Notes: generated by a model from the sequence alone, not told the origin. A stretch of 64,000 bases of DNA from Variovorax sp. Root473 (GCF_001426505.1 NZ_LMEV01000017.1:784739-848738), one strand, 5' to 3'. Counted from the stretch's first letter, positions 34,567-42,853 are shown. A program made the numbers and translations.

Positions 34567-35960
34567 GGCCTGACGGCCTGCGCGCCTTGCGGCAGGTGGA
34601 TGCGCCCGGACTCCTGCGCCACGCGCCAGGGCCGGCGCACGCCGCCGAGCGCCTCGGCGACGGCCAGTCCGGCCTGCAGCCCGTCCTCGTGGAAGCCGGC
34701 GCCGAAGTAGGCACCGCAGAACCAGGTGCGGCGCAGGCCCTGCAGCTGCCACAGCTGCCGCTGCGCGGCCATGCCCGCGGCATCGAACACCGGGTGGTCG
34801 TAGACCTCGGTGCGGATCAGGTGCTCCGGCCTCGGGGCGGTCGCCGGGTTCAGGGTGAGGAACAGCGGCTCGGCCGCCGGGCCCTGCGGCAGGTCCTGCG
34901 GCAGATGGGGCTGCAGCCGGTTCATCCAGTAGGTCACCGTCGGGGCCGCTGCGCTGCCACGCGTGCCGAGGTAGTTCCAGCTCGACCACACGGTGCGTCG
35001 CGTGGGCATCAGTGCCGGGTCGCGGTGCAGCACGGCCAGGTTGCGCGTGTAGGGAAAGGCGCCGAGCAGGGCTTGCTCGGCGGCCGAGGGCGCATCGAGC
35101 AGCGCCCGCGAGCAATCCGCATGCGTGGCCAGCACCACCTGGTCGAAGCGCTCCGGCCACCAGCCGGCGCTGGTGCGAATCCGCACGCCCGTCGGTTCGC
35201 GGTGCAGTTCGAGCACGGCGTGGTCCAGCTGGATACGGTCGACGAAAGGCTGGCTGAGGCGCCGCACGTATTCGCGGCTGCCGCCCACCACGGTGCGCCA
35301 GACGGGCCGCCCGCTGATCTGCAAAAGTCCGTGGTTCTCGCAGAAGCGCACAAAGGCGGCGACCGGATGGCGGCCGACCTGCGCCGCCGGCGTGGACCAG
35401 ATGGCCGCAGCCATCGGGTAGAGGTGGTCGTCGCGAAACGCGCGGCCGTAGCCGTGGGCATCCAGGTAGTCGTCGAGCGCCTGGTCGCCTGCCACCTGCG
35501 CATCGCGCGGTGCCTCGCGGTAGAACCGCAGCAGGTCGCGCAGCATGGCCCAGAAACGGGGCCGCGCCAGGTTGCGCTTTTGCGCGAACAGGCCGCGCAG
35601 GTCGGTGCCGGCGTATTCGAGCCTCCCGGCGTCCAGGCTCACGGCGAACGACATGTCCGAGGCCGCGGTGGGCACGCCCAGGTGCCGGAACAACGCGGTG
35701 AGGTTCGGGTACGCGGGCTCGTTGTAGACGATGAAGCCGGTGTCCACCGGCACGGTGCCGTCCCGGCCCGGCGCGTCCACGGTATGGCTGTGGCCGCCCG
35801 GGCGGGGCTCGCTCTCGAACACCGTGACCTCGTGGCGCCCGCACAGCAGCCAGGCGCAGGACAGGCCCGCGATGCCGGTACCGACAACGGCGATGCGTTG
35901 ACCCGCAGGCACCGGGGCAGGCATTGGCAAGGCGTCGGACGGGGCGAGAAGGGGCAGCAT
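34563..35960 (-). CDS. FAD-dependent amine-oxidase-like oxidoreductase
   Basis: A 465-residue flavoprotein. The Rossmann motif is GTGIAGLSCAWLL, followed by VFESEPRPGGHSHTV and a region VDTGFIVYNEPAYPNLTALFRHLGV typical of the NAD(P)/FAD proteins joined to DUF1365 and Cfa. The C-terminal FAD contact is WFCGAYFGAGFHEDGLQAG. It probably desaturates or oxidises phospholipid acyl chains. ATG 35960 is chosen because it lies 28 bases after the divergent ECF promoter's -10 box (35993-35988). Confidence 0.9.
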   Translation of the reverse strand: MLPLLAPSDALPMPAPVPAGQRIAVVGTGIAGLSCAWLLCGRHEVTVFESEPRPGGHSHTVDAPGRDGTVPVDTGFIVYNEPAYPNLTALFRHLGVPTAASDMSFAVSLDAGRLEYAGTDLRGLFAQKRNLARPRFWAMLRDLLRFYREAPRDAQVAGDQALDDYLDAHGYGRAFRDDHLYPMAAAIWSTPAAQVGRHPVAAFVRFCENHGLLQISGRPVWRTVVGGSREYVRRLSQPFVDRIQLDHAVLELHREPTGVRIRTSAGWWPERFDQVVLATHADCSRALLDAPSAAEQALLGAFPYTRNLAVLHRDPALMPTRRTVWSSWNYLGTRGSAAAPTVTYWMNRLQPHLPQDLPQGPAAEPLFLTLNPATAPRPEHLIRTEVYDHPVFDAAGMAAQRQLWQLQGLRRTWFCGAYFGAGFHEDGLQAGLAVAEALGGVRRPWRVAQESGRIHLPQGAQAVRP

Positions 35961-35987
35961 GGGAAGCCTTTGGCAAGTCGTGCTGCC

Positions 35988-36015
35988 TGTACGCACAGAA
36001 CGGCGATTTGGATTA
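35988..36015 (-). promoter_or_regulatory. ECF (RpoE-ChrR type) promoter of the FAD-oxidoreductase unit
   Basis: On the minus strand TAATCC (36015-36010) is separated by exactly 16 bases from CGTACA (35993-35988). It matches the rpoE and second Cfa promoters in sequence and spacing. Confidence 0.75.
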
Positions 36016-36032
36016 CCCGCGCGTGCCTGCGA

Positions 36033-36060
36033 TGATCCGAACGCCGCTGCTTTGCGTACA
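36033..36060 (+). promoter_or_regulatory. ECF (RpoE-ChrR type) promoter of rpoE
   Basis: TGATCC (36033-36038), 16-base spacer, CGTACA (36055-36060). Transcription would start close to ATG 36068, so the sigma gene may autoregulate from a leaderless or nearly leaderless transcript. Confidence 0.78.
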
Positions 36061-36067
36061 ACAGGAC

Positions 36068-36724
36068 ATGGCCGCTGCTCCCGATCCGTCCAACCCCTGT
36101 GCAGGCACTGCGGTGCCCCGCAGTCGCCGAGCGCCCCTCTTGACCGTTGTCTCCCCCGATTCCCCGCCGCCTGCCCGCCCCGACGATCTGTGGGCCCAGG
36201 CGATGGTGGCCGTGGCGCAGCGGCAGGACCGCGAGGCGTTCGCGCAGCTGTTCTCGCATTTCGCGCCGCGCATCAAGCACTACCTGATGCACAGCGGCAG
36301 CCCGGCCATCCAGGCCGAGGAACTGGCCCAGGAAGCCATGGTCACGGTGTGGCGCAAGGCTGCGCTGTTCGATCCGGCCCGGGCGGCCGCCACGACCTGG
36401 ATCTTCGCCGTCGCGCGCAACCTGCGCGTGGACGCGCTGCGGCGGCGCCAGGGCGTGGAGTCGGCCGACGACGCGTTCGACTTCGAGCTGCTCCAGTCGG
36501 AAGCACCGGCCGTCGAAGACCAGCTGCACGACGCGCGCCTGAGCGAACGCCTGCGCGGCGCGCTGCGCCTGCTTCCGCCCGAGCAGCAGCAGGTGCTGCA
36601 TCTTTCCTATTTTGAAGACGCGCCGCATGCCCGCATCGCGGCCCAGTTGAGCATTCCGCTGGGCACGGTGAAGTCGCGCGTGCGCCTGGCGGTCGCCCAA
36701 CTGCGCCGCCTGCTGGAACATTGA
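36068..36724 (+). CDS. rpoE: ECF sigma factor, RpoE-ChrR type
   Basis: A 218-residue group 4 sigma factor. Region 2 has EAFAQLFSHFAPRIKHYL, AEELAQEAMVTVWRKA and TTWIFAVARNLRVDALRR; region 4 has LLPPEQQQVLHLSYFEDAPHARIAAQLSIPLGTVKSRVRLAV. It is followed at 2 bases by a ChrR anti-sigma gene, the ECF11-type arrangement that answers singlet oxygen and organic hydroperoxides. ATG 36032 is also possible, but it overlaps the promoter, so 36068 is preferred. It likely drives the three promoters described here. Confidence 0.92.
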   Translation: MAAAPDPSNPCAGTAVPRSRRAPLLTVVSPDSPPPARPDDLWAQAMVAVAQRQDREAFAQLFSHFAPRIKHYLMHSGSPAIQAEELAQEAMVTVWRKAALFDPARAAATTWIFAVARNLRVDALRRRQGVESADDAFDFELLQSEAPAVEDQLHDARLSERLRGALRLLPPEQQQVLHLSYFEDAPHARIAAQLSIPLGTVKSRVRLAVAQLRRLLEH

Positions 36725-36726
36725 CG

Positions 36727-37383
36727 ATGGACATCCGACACCACCCCGACGACGACCTGTTGCTGGCCCGGTCCTCCGGCCACATGCCGGCTGGCATGCG
36801 ACTGGTTCTGGCCAGCCACCTGGAACTGTGCCCGCTGTGCCGCGAGCGGGCGCGCGCCCTCGATGCCGTGGGCGGCCTTCTGCTCGACGACCTGGCCGAG
36901 GCCCCCCTGGCCGACGATGCGCTGGCGCGCACCTGGGCCCGGATCGAAGCACATGAAGGCGCCGCACCCACCCCCGTGCGGGTCAGCGCGCCGCCGCCGC
37001 TGCCACCCGGTGCGCGCTGGCCGCGCGCGCTCGCCCACTGCAGTGCCACCCCCTGGCGCTGGATCGGCCCCGGCATGCGCTGGAGCCGTGTGACGGTGCC
37101 CGAGGACCCGCAGGCCAACGTCTTTTTGCTGCGCATCGCGGCCGGCAAGTACCTCCCGCAGCACACGCACCGGGGGCAGGAGTTCACCCAGGTGCTGCAT
37201 GGCCGCTTCCACGATGGCCGGGCCTTGTTCGGCGCCGGCGATTTCGATGCGGCCGATGCCGAGATCAACCACCAGCCGGTGGTCCAGGACGGCAGCGAGT
37301 GCATCTGCCTGGCCTCGCTGGACGGCCGGCTGCGCTTCGACGGGGCTATTGCACGTTTCTTCGGCGCGCTGGTCGGGATGTGA
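36727..37383 (+). CDS. chrR: ChrR-type zinc anti-sigma factor
   Basis: A 218-residue anti-sigma factor. The N-terminal domain has the four zinc ligands of ChrR at the same positions as in Rhodobacter sphaeroides (H6, H31, C35, C38; seen here as HH at 5-6 and HLELCPLC). The C-terminal cupin domain (about 115-200) has LPQHTHRGQEFTQVLHGRF, with metal-binding H and E residues. It holds RpoE until singlet oxygen triggers its loss. Its last 38 bases overlap the end of the convergent DUF2177 gene. Confidence 0.93.
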   Translation: MDIRHHPDDDLLLARSSGHMPAGMRLVLASHLELCPLCRERARALDAVGGLLLDDLAEAPLADDALARTWARIEAHEGAAPTPVRVSAPPPLPPGARWPRALAHCSATPWRWIGPGMRWSRVTVPEDPQANVFLLRIAAGKYLPQHTHRGQEFTQVLHGRFHDGRALFGAGDFDAADAEINHQPVVQDGSECICLASLDGRLRFDGAIARFFGALVGM

Positions 37384-37777
37384 TGCGCGCCGCGACCCAC
37401 GCCGACACGCCGCTCACGGCCGTGCCCCAGGCGAGGTCGGCGGCCGTGACGGCCCAGGACCAGTCGCGCAGCGTGGCCTGGTTCGTCAGGTCGTAGGTCG
37501 CGTAGGCCACGAGCCCGAACAGCGCGCCGCGACGCCACGCCACGGCAGGCCCGGCGGCCCCCAGTGCCGGCGCGATCGCAAAGACGACCAGGCCGACCCC
37601 GTAAAGGACATAGAACAGCACGGCCGCCGCCCAATTCACCTGCGGCGCCATCAGCGCACCGAGCGCGGGCTGGTACAGGCGAGGGCCCATGACCGACAGC
37701 CACACGGCGTCCAGCACAAGAAAACACGCGAGCGCCGCCAGGTAGGCAGAGAGCAAGGTGCGCGGGGATGGCTTCAT
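37346..37777 (-). CDS. DUF2177 membrane protein
   Basis: A 143-residue protein with four predicted membrane helices (for example LLSAYLAALACFLVLDAVWL and WAAAVLFYVLYGVGLVVFAI). The family pattern DAVWLSVMGPRLYQPALGALM and YATYDLTNQATLRDWSW is clear. DUF2177 genes recur in RpoE-ChrR regulons. It is the last gene of the unit started by the second Cfa gene, with 4-base overlap to the gene before it and a convergent overlap with chrR. Confidence 0.87.
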   Translation of the reverse strand: MKPSPRTLLSAYLAALACFLVLDAVWLSVMGPRLYQPALGALMAPQVNWAAAVLFYVLYGVGLVVFAIAPALGAAGPAVAWRRGALFGLVAYATYDLTNQATLRDWSWAVTAADLAWGTAVSGVSAWVAARITSRPARRRNVQ

Positions 37778-38403
37778 GGGGTGCTCCGTACAGAGGTCAA
37801 TCGGTAGCTCAGCTGGTGCTCGCCCTTGGTGTCGGCGTCGAGACCGATCCAGCGTTTGCTGTCGGCGGCATACCAGATGCGGATGCGCTGTTGCGCCGTG
37901 TGCAGTCGCCACCCGCGCGCACGCACGGGCTGGCCGCGGACCTCGATGGTCGCATCGGGCAGCGGCTCCAGGCGCACCGGCTCGGCCTTGCCCGTCTGGG
38001 GGTCGATCAGGCGCTGCTGCTTCAGCAGCCGGGGATTCCAGTAGGCGAAGCTCATCGGGCAGTCGCCGTCGAAGCGCTGCGCGACCTGCTGGCGGGTGCC
38101 GTCGTCATCGGTCTCGGTGCGCAGCTCGCGCAGGCAGTCACCGGCCCAGCGCTCCTCGGCCTGGTGCCGATAGCGGTAGACGGGAATGCCGAGCACGCGC
38201 ACGGTGAACAGGGCACGGCTGTCGACGCTGCGCGCGGCCGCCGTGCCGCCGATCACAAAGCGATGGGTCCCGATCGGCTTGCCGTCGAGCGTGGCGGTGA
38301 AGTGCCATTCGCCCGCTTCCTCGTCAGCTTCCTGCGCCGCGGCCAGGCAGGTCGCCAGCGCCAGTGTCAGTCCCAGCATCAGCCCCACGGCGCGGCGCTT
38401 CAT
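37774..38403 (-). CDS. DUF6134/DUF3108-like secreted protein
   Basis: A 209-residue exported protein. The signal peptide is MKRRAVGLMLGLTLALATCLAAAQ. The mature part is a predicted beta-barrel (WHFTATLDGKPIGTHRFVIGG, RVLGIPVYRYRHQAEERW, CPMSFAYWNPRLLKQQRLIDPQTG), a lipocalin-like form seen in the same neighbourhood in other RpoE-ChrR clusters. It may bind a modified lipid in the periplasm (inference). Confidence 0.8.
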   Translation of the reverse strand: MKRRAVGLMLGLTLALATCLAAAQEADEEAGEWHFTATLDGKPIGTHRFVIGGTAAARSVDSRALFTVRVLGIPVYRYRHQAEERWAGDCLRELRTETDDDGTRQQVAQRFDGDCPMSFAYWNPRLLKQQRLIDPQTGKAEPVRLEPLPDATIEVRGQPVRARGWRLHTAQQRIRIWYAADSKRWIGLDADTKGEHQLSYRLTSVRSTP

Positions 38404-39191
38404 AGCCGGGCGCCGCGCCGTGGCGGCCAGGGAATGAAGGCGCTGGTGCGGGCCGCGTAGCTGCGGTAAGCAGGCCGGCGCTCGGCGATGTCGTGCTCCA
38501 GCAGCGCCACGCCCGACACCTTGAGCAGCAGGCCGGTCATGAGCAGCGGAGACACCAGGCACCACGCCACTGCCCATCCGCCTGCGGACAGCGCGGCCAG
38601 CCCGAGGCCCCACCAGACGCAGGCCTCGCCGAAATAGTTGGGGTGGCGCGACCAGGCCCAGAGGCCGCGGTCCATCACCGCATCCTCGCGGCGCGGGCCG
38701 CGCAGGAAGCGCGCGAGCTGGGCGTCGGCCACGGCCTCGATGACCACGCCGCCGCCGGCCAGCAGCAGGGCCGGCACATCCAGCCAGGACAGCGGCGACG
38801 GATGCGCGAACGCGGCCAGCAGCGGCCAGCCGACGATCCACGCCAGCACGGCCTGGAGCCCGAACACGAGGTAAAGGCTCTTCAGGCCGAAGTGCGGTTC
38901 GTTGCGCGCACGCATGGCCTGGTAGCGGCGGTCTTCGCCGTGGCCCCAGTTGCGACGCGTGATGTGCAGCGCCAGCCGGCACGCCCACAGCAGCAGCAGC
39001 CCGAGCATCCAGGCGCTGCGCGCGTCGAGCATGCGCGCAGGGGCGCCGGCGTAGGCCAGCGCCGGCGCCGCGATCATCACGGGCCAGATCCGGTCCGCCA
39101 GGCTGGCGTCGCGCCCCCCGATGCTGAACACCCAGACCGGCAACGCCAGCCCGAGGGCGATCGCCAGGCCCAGGCACGCGAGCGACAGCAT
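38400..39191 (-). CDS. DUF1295 membrane protein (steroid-reductase/isoprenyl-methyltransferase fold)
   Basis: A 263-residue integral membrane protein with about six helices. The C-terminal signature SRHPNYFGEACVWWGLGLAAL and the final LLEHDIAERRPAYRSYAARTSAFIPW are typical of DUF1295. Members resemble 3-oxo-5-alpha-steroid 4-dehydrogenases and could reduce a lipid double bond. Starts overlap by 4 bases with the DUF6134 gene and by one base with the second Cfa gene. Confidence 0.87.
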   Translation of the reverse strand: MLSLACLGLAIALGLALPVWVFSIGGRDASLADRIWPVMIAAPALAYAGAPARMLDARSAWMLGLLLLWACRLALHITRRNWGHGEDRRYQAMRARNEPHFGLKSLYLVFGLQAVLAWIVGWPLLAAFAHPSPLSWLDVPALLLAGGGVVIEAVADAQLARFLRGPRREDAVMDRGLWAWSRHPNYFGEACVWWGLGLAALSAGGWAVAWCLVSPLLMTGLLLKVSGVALLEHDIAERRPAYRSYAARTSAFIPWPPRRGARL

Positions 39192-40240
39192 CACCGTTTC
39201 TCGAACAGGTAGTGACCGACCCACCACTGGCTGCCTTCGGCGTAGCCGAACAGCTCTTCCACCGACATGAAGAAGAGTCGCCAGCGGGTCCACCACACCG
39301 GCGCGTCGCGCTCTCCGTAGACGGCGGCCAGCACGGGCATCAGGGTGGCCCGCCGGGCGTCCATGCGCGCCAGCCAGGCGGCCGAGGTCCGCGCGTAGTG
39401 GCGACCATCCCAGCGCCAGCGGTGCAGCAGGCGCAAGTCGTCCTGGCAGCGCAGCGCGAGATCGTCGCTGGGCATCATGCCGCCGGAGAAGAAGTGGCGG
39501 CTCATCCAGTCGCTGGCATCGCGCGCCTCGAACGGATAGGGCGCTTCGCGGTGAACGAAGACGTGCATGAAGAACCGCCCCTGCGGTTGCAACCAGCGGG
39601 CCACGTGCGCGAAGGCGCGCGGCCAGTTGCGCAGGTGTTCGAACATCTCCACCGACACCACCCGGTCGAAGCGCTCGCCGGTCTCGAAATCATTGAAGTC
39701 GCAGGTGATCACCTCGAGGTTGCCCAGGCCGCGCGCGGCGGCCTCGGCCATGATGAACAGCCGCTGCGAGTGCGAATTGGAGACCGCGGTGATGCGGGCG
39801 CCCGGAAAGTGTTCGGCCATCCACAGGCTCAGCGAGCCCCACCCGCAGCCCAGCTCCAGGATGCGCTGGCCATCCGCGAGGCCGGCGCGTGCGCAGGTCT
39901 GGGCCAGGGCTGCCGCCTCCGCCTGCTCGAGCGTCTGCACCCCGTCGGGCCACCAGCAGCAGCTGTACTTGCGGTGCGGCCCCAATACGCCTGTGAAGAA
40001 CTCGGCGGGCAGTTCGTAGTGCTGCTCGTTGGCTTTCTCGGGCAGCAGGGCCAGGGGTGCCTCCTGCAATCCCTCGAAAAATGCCTCCGCACGCAAGGCA
40101 ACGGCTTGCGGGTCGCCGCTGTCCAGCTCCAGCAGCCGCTGGCGCAGCAGCCGCCGCACGCCCATGCGAACGGCACCGTCGGGCACCAGGCCTTGTTCAA
40201 CCCAGTGGATGGCAGTCGAGGTGCTGGAGGCTTGTGGCAT
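39191..40240 (-). CDS. Cyclopropane-fatty-acid synthase-like methyltransferase (copy 2)
   Basis: A 349-residue SAM-dependent enzyme. It has QHYELPAEFFTGVLGPHRKYSCCWWPDG, SAM motif ILELGCGWGSLSLWMAE, NSHSQRLFIM, RVVSVEMFEHLRNWP and MFFSGGMMPSDDLAL-like FFSGGMMPSDD. It differs from copy 1 and belongs to the group annotated as plant/bacterial phospholipid methyltransferase. It leads the unit Cfa, DUF1295, DUF6134, DUF2177 and has its own ECF promoter. ATG 40240 is chosen as the first ATG downstream of that promoter. Confidence 0.9.
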   Translation of the reverse strand: MPQASSTSTAIHWVEQGLVPDGAVRMGVRRLLRQRLLELDSGDPQAVALRAEAFFEGLQEAPLALLPEKANEQHYELPAEFFTGVLGPHRKYSCCWWPDGVQTLEQAEAAALAQTCARAGLADGQRILELGCGWGSLSLWMAEHFPGARITAVSNSHSQRLFIMAEAAARGLGNLEVITCDFNDFETGERFDRVVSVEMFEHLRNWPRAFAHVARWLQPQGRFFMHVFVHREAPYPFEARDASDWMSRHFFSGGMMPSDDLALRCQDDLRLLHRWRWDGRHYARTSAAWLARMDARRATLMPVLAAVYGERDAPVWWTRWRLFFMSVEELFGYAEGSQWWVGHYLFEKR

Positions 40241-40271
40241 GGCGATGGTCGTAGAAGGGCAGTCCCCTGTT

Positions 40272-40299
40272 CCTACGTCCGCTCGGGCGCAATGGATCA
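40272..40299 (-). promoter_or_regulatory. ECF (RpoE-ChrR type) promoter of the second Cfa unit
   Basis: On the minus strand TGATCC (40299-40294), 16-base spacer, CGTAGG (40277-40272). It ends 31 bases before ATG 40240. Confidence 0.72.
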
Positions 40300-40507
40300 C
40301 TGCGCCGCGGCGTCAGCACGTGGGAGCCGAGGCGTCTGGGGGCGAGGTATGGCGGCGGCGCACCTTCGGCGTTATCGCCCGGTCCATCCGTCTGTGGCCG
40401 TGAAGACAAGGCGTGGGCGCAGTTTTTTTCAACCTTCGAGGCGGCGAGCCTCTTCGCCGAGCCAGGCCATCACCACGACTGAACGAGGCCGACGCAGAAT
40501 GGGACGC

Positions 40508-41267
40508 TCAGCACCATTCCTGTGAGGCTGGCTGCCAGGTGGCCGTGGCCTGACTGCCCGCGGCGGCGAGCTGGGTCGGTGGCCACAGCAGGTCGTCCAG
40601 CAGCGCCACGATGTCACCCAGGCTCTCGGGCTCCAGCCGGTTTTTGTTCTGGAAGGCTTGCCACTGCCGCAGCTTGACAGTGTCTTCGCTGAACTGCTTG
40701 GTCAAGGCCAAGGGGCGCTCGATAGGCAGCGCTGTCTGGCGCCGTGCGAAGGTGGCAGCGATGGCAGCGGCCAGCGTGGCGCCGTACAGCTCCGTGCGGC
40801 GGGCAATCACTGCGAGGTCGAAGAAATCCTTCATGCGGCTGTTTGCCCGCCCCAACATCACCATGGCCTGGTACTTCTCGGCGATCACGGTGTAGACCGG
40901 ATAGACCACGAAGCGTGGCATCCCCGAAGCCCACGTCGATCTGCAGCGCACAGCGTGCGGAGCCGATGCGCGGCGCCAGCGTGATGCGAGTGCCGCCGCA
41001 GGTGTTGTCCTCGCGAATGGCATCCGCCTTCACGGAGTCGGGGTCAAACACGATGCCGTCGCCCAGGTGCATGGCGGCGATTTCGCGGAAGGTGTCGATC
41101 AGGTTCGCCTCATCGTCGGGGCCGAAACCCAGCAGGTCGGCATCCTTGGTTGGGCGGTGCGGCGTGTCGTACCACAGTGCAAAGAGCAGGGCGCCCTTCA
41201 GCAGGAAGCGGGCGGCATGCGGTGATGTGCTGACGCGGGCCAGCAGCCGTTCCATGCCGAAGCGCAT
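40508..41267 (-). pseudogene. AbiEii-type nucleotidyltransferase toxin, internal deletion and frameshift
   Basis: AbiEii/AbiGii toxins are nucleotidyltransferases of type IV toxin-antitoxin systems. The 5' half (HAARFLLKGALLFALWYDTPHRPTKDADLLGFG, then GARFGSARCALQIDVGFGDA-like GSARCALQIDVGFGDA) keeps the LKG and D-x-D motifs. Near 40920 a segment is lost and the frame shifts; the match resumes as YPVYTVIAEKYQAMVMLGRANSRMKDFFDL. The 3' end seems complete. No AbiEi antitoxin gene is seen and the 5' end joins an unrelated PDZ fragment. Confidence 0.8.
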
Positions 41268-41299
41268 CTGGCGGCCGAGCGGGCGCTGCATGATCCGCC

Positions 41300-41440
41300 G
41301 CGGAAGGTCGGCGAACCGCTCGACAGGCTTTCCGTCGAGCGCGAGCAGGGCATCGCCCTGCGCGAGGCCGATGGCTTTCGCCGGGTTACGGGCTCGACGC
41401 GGGCCATCAGGGCGCCGGTCTTGGCCGGCATCCATGGACA
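41300..41440 (-). pseudogene. PDZ-domain fragment
   Basis: About 40 residues over two frames (TGALMARVEP, then NPAKAIGLAQGDALLALDGKPVERFADL) match a PDZ domain of HtrA-like or other secreted peptidases. It joins directly to the AbiEii remnant, another scar of a broken gene. Confidence 0.5.
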
Positions 41441-41584
41441 AAGCTCTACGAGGTGGGGCAGATCGATAGGGCACCTTGGCTACAAGGCGGGTGGTGCGGG
41501 ATTTGATCCTGCGCAAGTTCGCGTGCAGGCGCTCGTACCAGAATGAACGCAGAAAGATCCATCCGCTCGTTACGAGGGCGTCCT

Positions 41585-41740
41585 ATGAATATCACTCTGA
41601 ACGGCGCTCTGCAACTCCTGGGGTTCTGCATCGCAACGCTCTTGGCCACGGGTGTCCTCGTGTTGGCGGGCCTGAATGAACGCGACTTTGCACCGGAAAG
41701 CCAAGTCTCTATCTCGCACACCACGAAAGAATCACGTTGA
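41585..41740 (+). CDS. Small membrane protein upstream of HiPIP
   Basis: A 51-residue protein with one membrane helix (about 7-29, ALQLLGFCIATLLATGVLVLAGL) and a polar tail. Its stop overlaps the TTG start of the HiPIP gene, so the two are translationally coupled. It may be a helper or electron-transfer partner; I do not recognise a family. Confidence 0.5.
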   Translation: MNITLNGALQLLGFCIATLLATGVLVLAGLNERDFAPESQVSISHTTKESR

Positions 41741-42042
41741 AATCCGACCGCAGAACTTTCATGTTCGCCCTTGCCGCATCGGGTGTGGCCTTTACAGCCA
41801 CCGGTGCGTTCGCACAGACTCGGCTCGATGAAAAAGACCCACGGGCTCTGGCGTTGGGCTACGTGGATGAGACAGCGAAAGCCGACGCCAAGAAATTTCC
41901 GAAGCACGACAACGCCCAAGTCTGCAGCGGGTGCGCACTTTGGCAGGCCAAGCCGACGGATGCCTCCGGCAATTGCGCGTTGTTTGCAGGGAAGCCCGTG
42001 AGTGCAAGGGGCTGGTGCAGTGCTTGGTCGAAAAAGGGTTAG
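41737..42042 (+). CDS. High-potential iron-sulfur protein (HiPIP)
   Basis: A 101-residue periplasmic [4Fe-4S] electron carrier. A Tat signal (DRRTFMFALAASGVAFTATGAFA) precedes the mature domain with four cluster cysteines: C-S-G-C, then C in SGNCALF and C in GWCSAWSKK. The start is a TTG inside the end of the preceding small gene; no better start exists before the Tat arginines. HiPIPs donate electrons to terminal oxidases or reaction centres. Confidence 0.9.
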   Translation: MKSDRRTFMFALAASGVAFTATGAFAQTRLDEKDPRALALGYVDETAKADAKKFPKHDNAQVCSGCALWQAKPTDASGNCALFAGKPVSARGWCSAWSKKG

Positions 42043-42072
42043 TGCTGTTCAAGGATGTGGCTTTGCGTCCTC

Positions 42073-42853
42073 ATGAAGCATGCGCTGACCGATTGCGTAT
42101 CAGCGATAACGAAGCGCTGCAATTTTCGGTGCAGCTATTGCATGCCGAAAGAAAGGCTCGGCAAAAATCATGTCTATCTGTCGCGAGACGCGCTGCTGAG
42201 ATTTTCGGAGATTGCCCGGTTCGCACGGTTGTTTGCTTCGCATGGCGTTCGCAAGATTCGCCTGACAGGTGGCGAGCCTCTATTGCGCAAAAACATCGAG
42301 TCGTTGGTTGAGCGATCACGGTGCTTCGCAGCTTTGGCGGCGTGTCGCTCGAACCCACGCTCCCCACCAACGGCTCGTTGCAGGCACGCAAGGCTGCCGC
42401 TCTCAAGGCGGCCGGCCTCCGCTGCGTGATGGGCAGTCTGGACAGCCCGGACGATGCGGTGTTTCGGCGCATGAACGGGATGGATTTTCCGGTGACCGAC
42501 GTTCTCGCCGGCATCGAGGCCGCGCTGGCCTCGGGGTTAGGGTCGGTCAAGGTCAACATGGTTGTCAAGCGCGGCACCAACAACCAGAAGATCTTGCAGT
42601 TAGCGCGTCATTTTCGCGAGCAGTACGGCGGCAGCGTCACGCTGCGATTCATCGAGTACATGGACGTCAGCGCCACCAAGGGTTGGCGAATGCACGAAGT
42701 CCCGTCGTCGGCCGAGGTCATCGGCCAGATCGCCGCCGGAGTGGCCGTTCGTGCCATTAGACGCAAGCGCGCCGGGAAGACCGTCCAGCGCCGGGCCTAT
42801 GCCAGCGGCGGTGGCGAGATCGGTGTCATCAGCAGCGTGACGCAGGCCTTCCG
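42073..42853 (+). pseudogene. moaA: GTP 3',8-cyclase MoaA, frameshifted and truncated
   Basis: MoaA makes the first intermediate of molybdenum cofactor. The radical-SAM motif is intact (KRCNFRCSYCMP), as are IRLTGGEPLLRKNIESLVE, TNGSLQARKAAALKAAGL, SLDSPDDAVFRRMNG, VKVNMVVKRGTNN and RFIEYMDV. A frame change near 42310 and lost segments near 42740-42790 break it; the end GGGEIGVISSVTQAF stops where IS3-like sequence begins. The second Fe-S cysteines are missing. The N-terminus is also abnormal. An intact copy must be elsewhere if the host makes the cofactor. Confidence 0.85.

Noticed and set aside
41504-41539. TGATCC and CGTACC upstream of the HiPIP genes, resembling the RpoE promoters
   Set aside because: The spacer is 24 bases, not 16, so it does not fit the pattern of the three good promoters.
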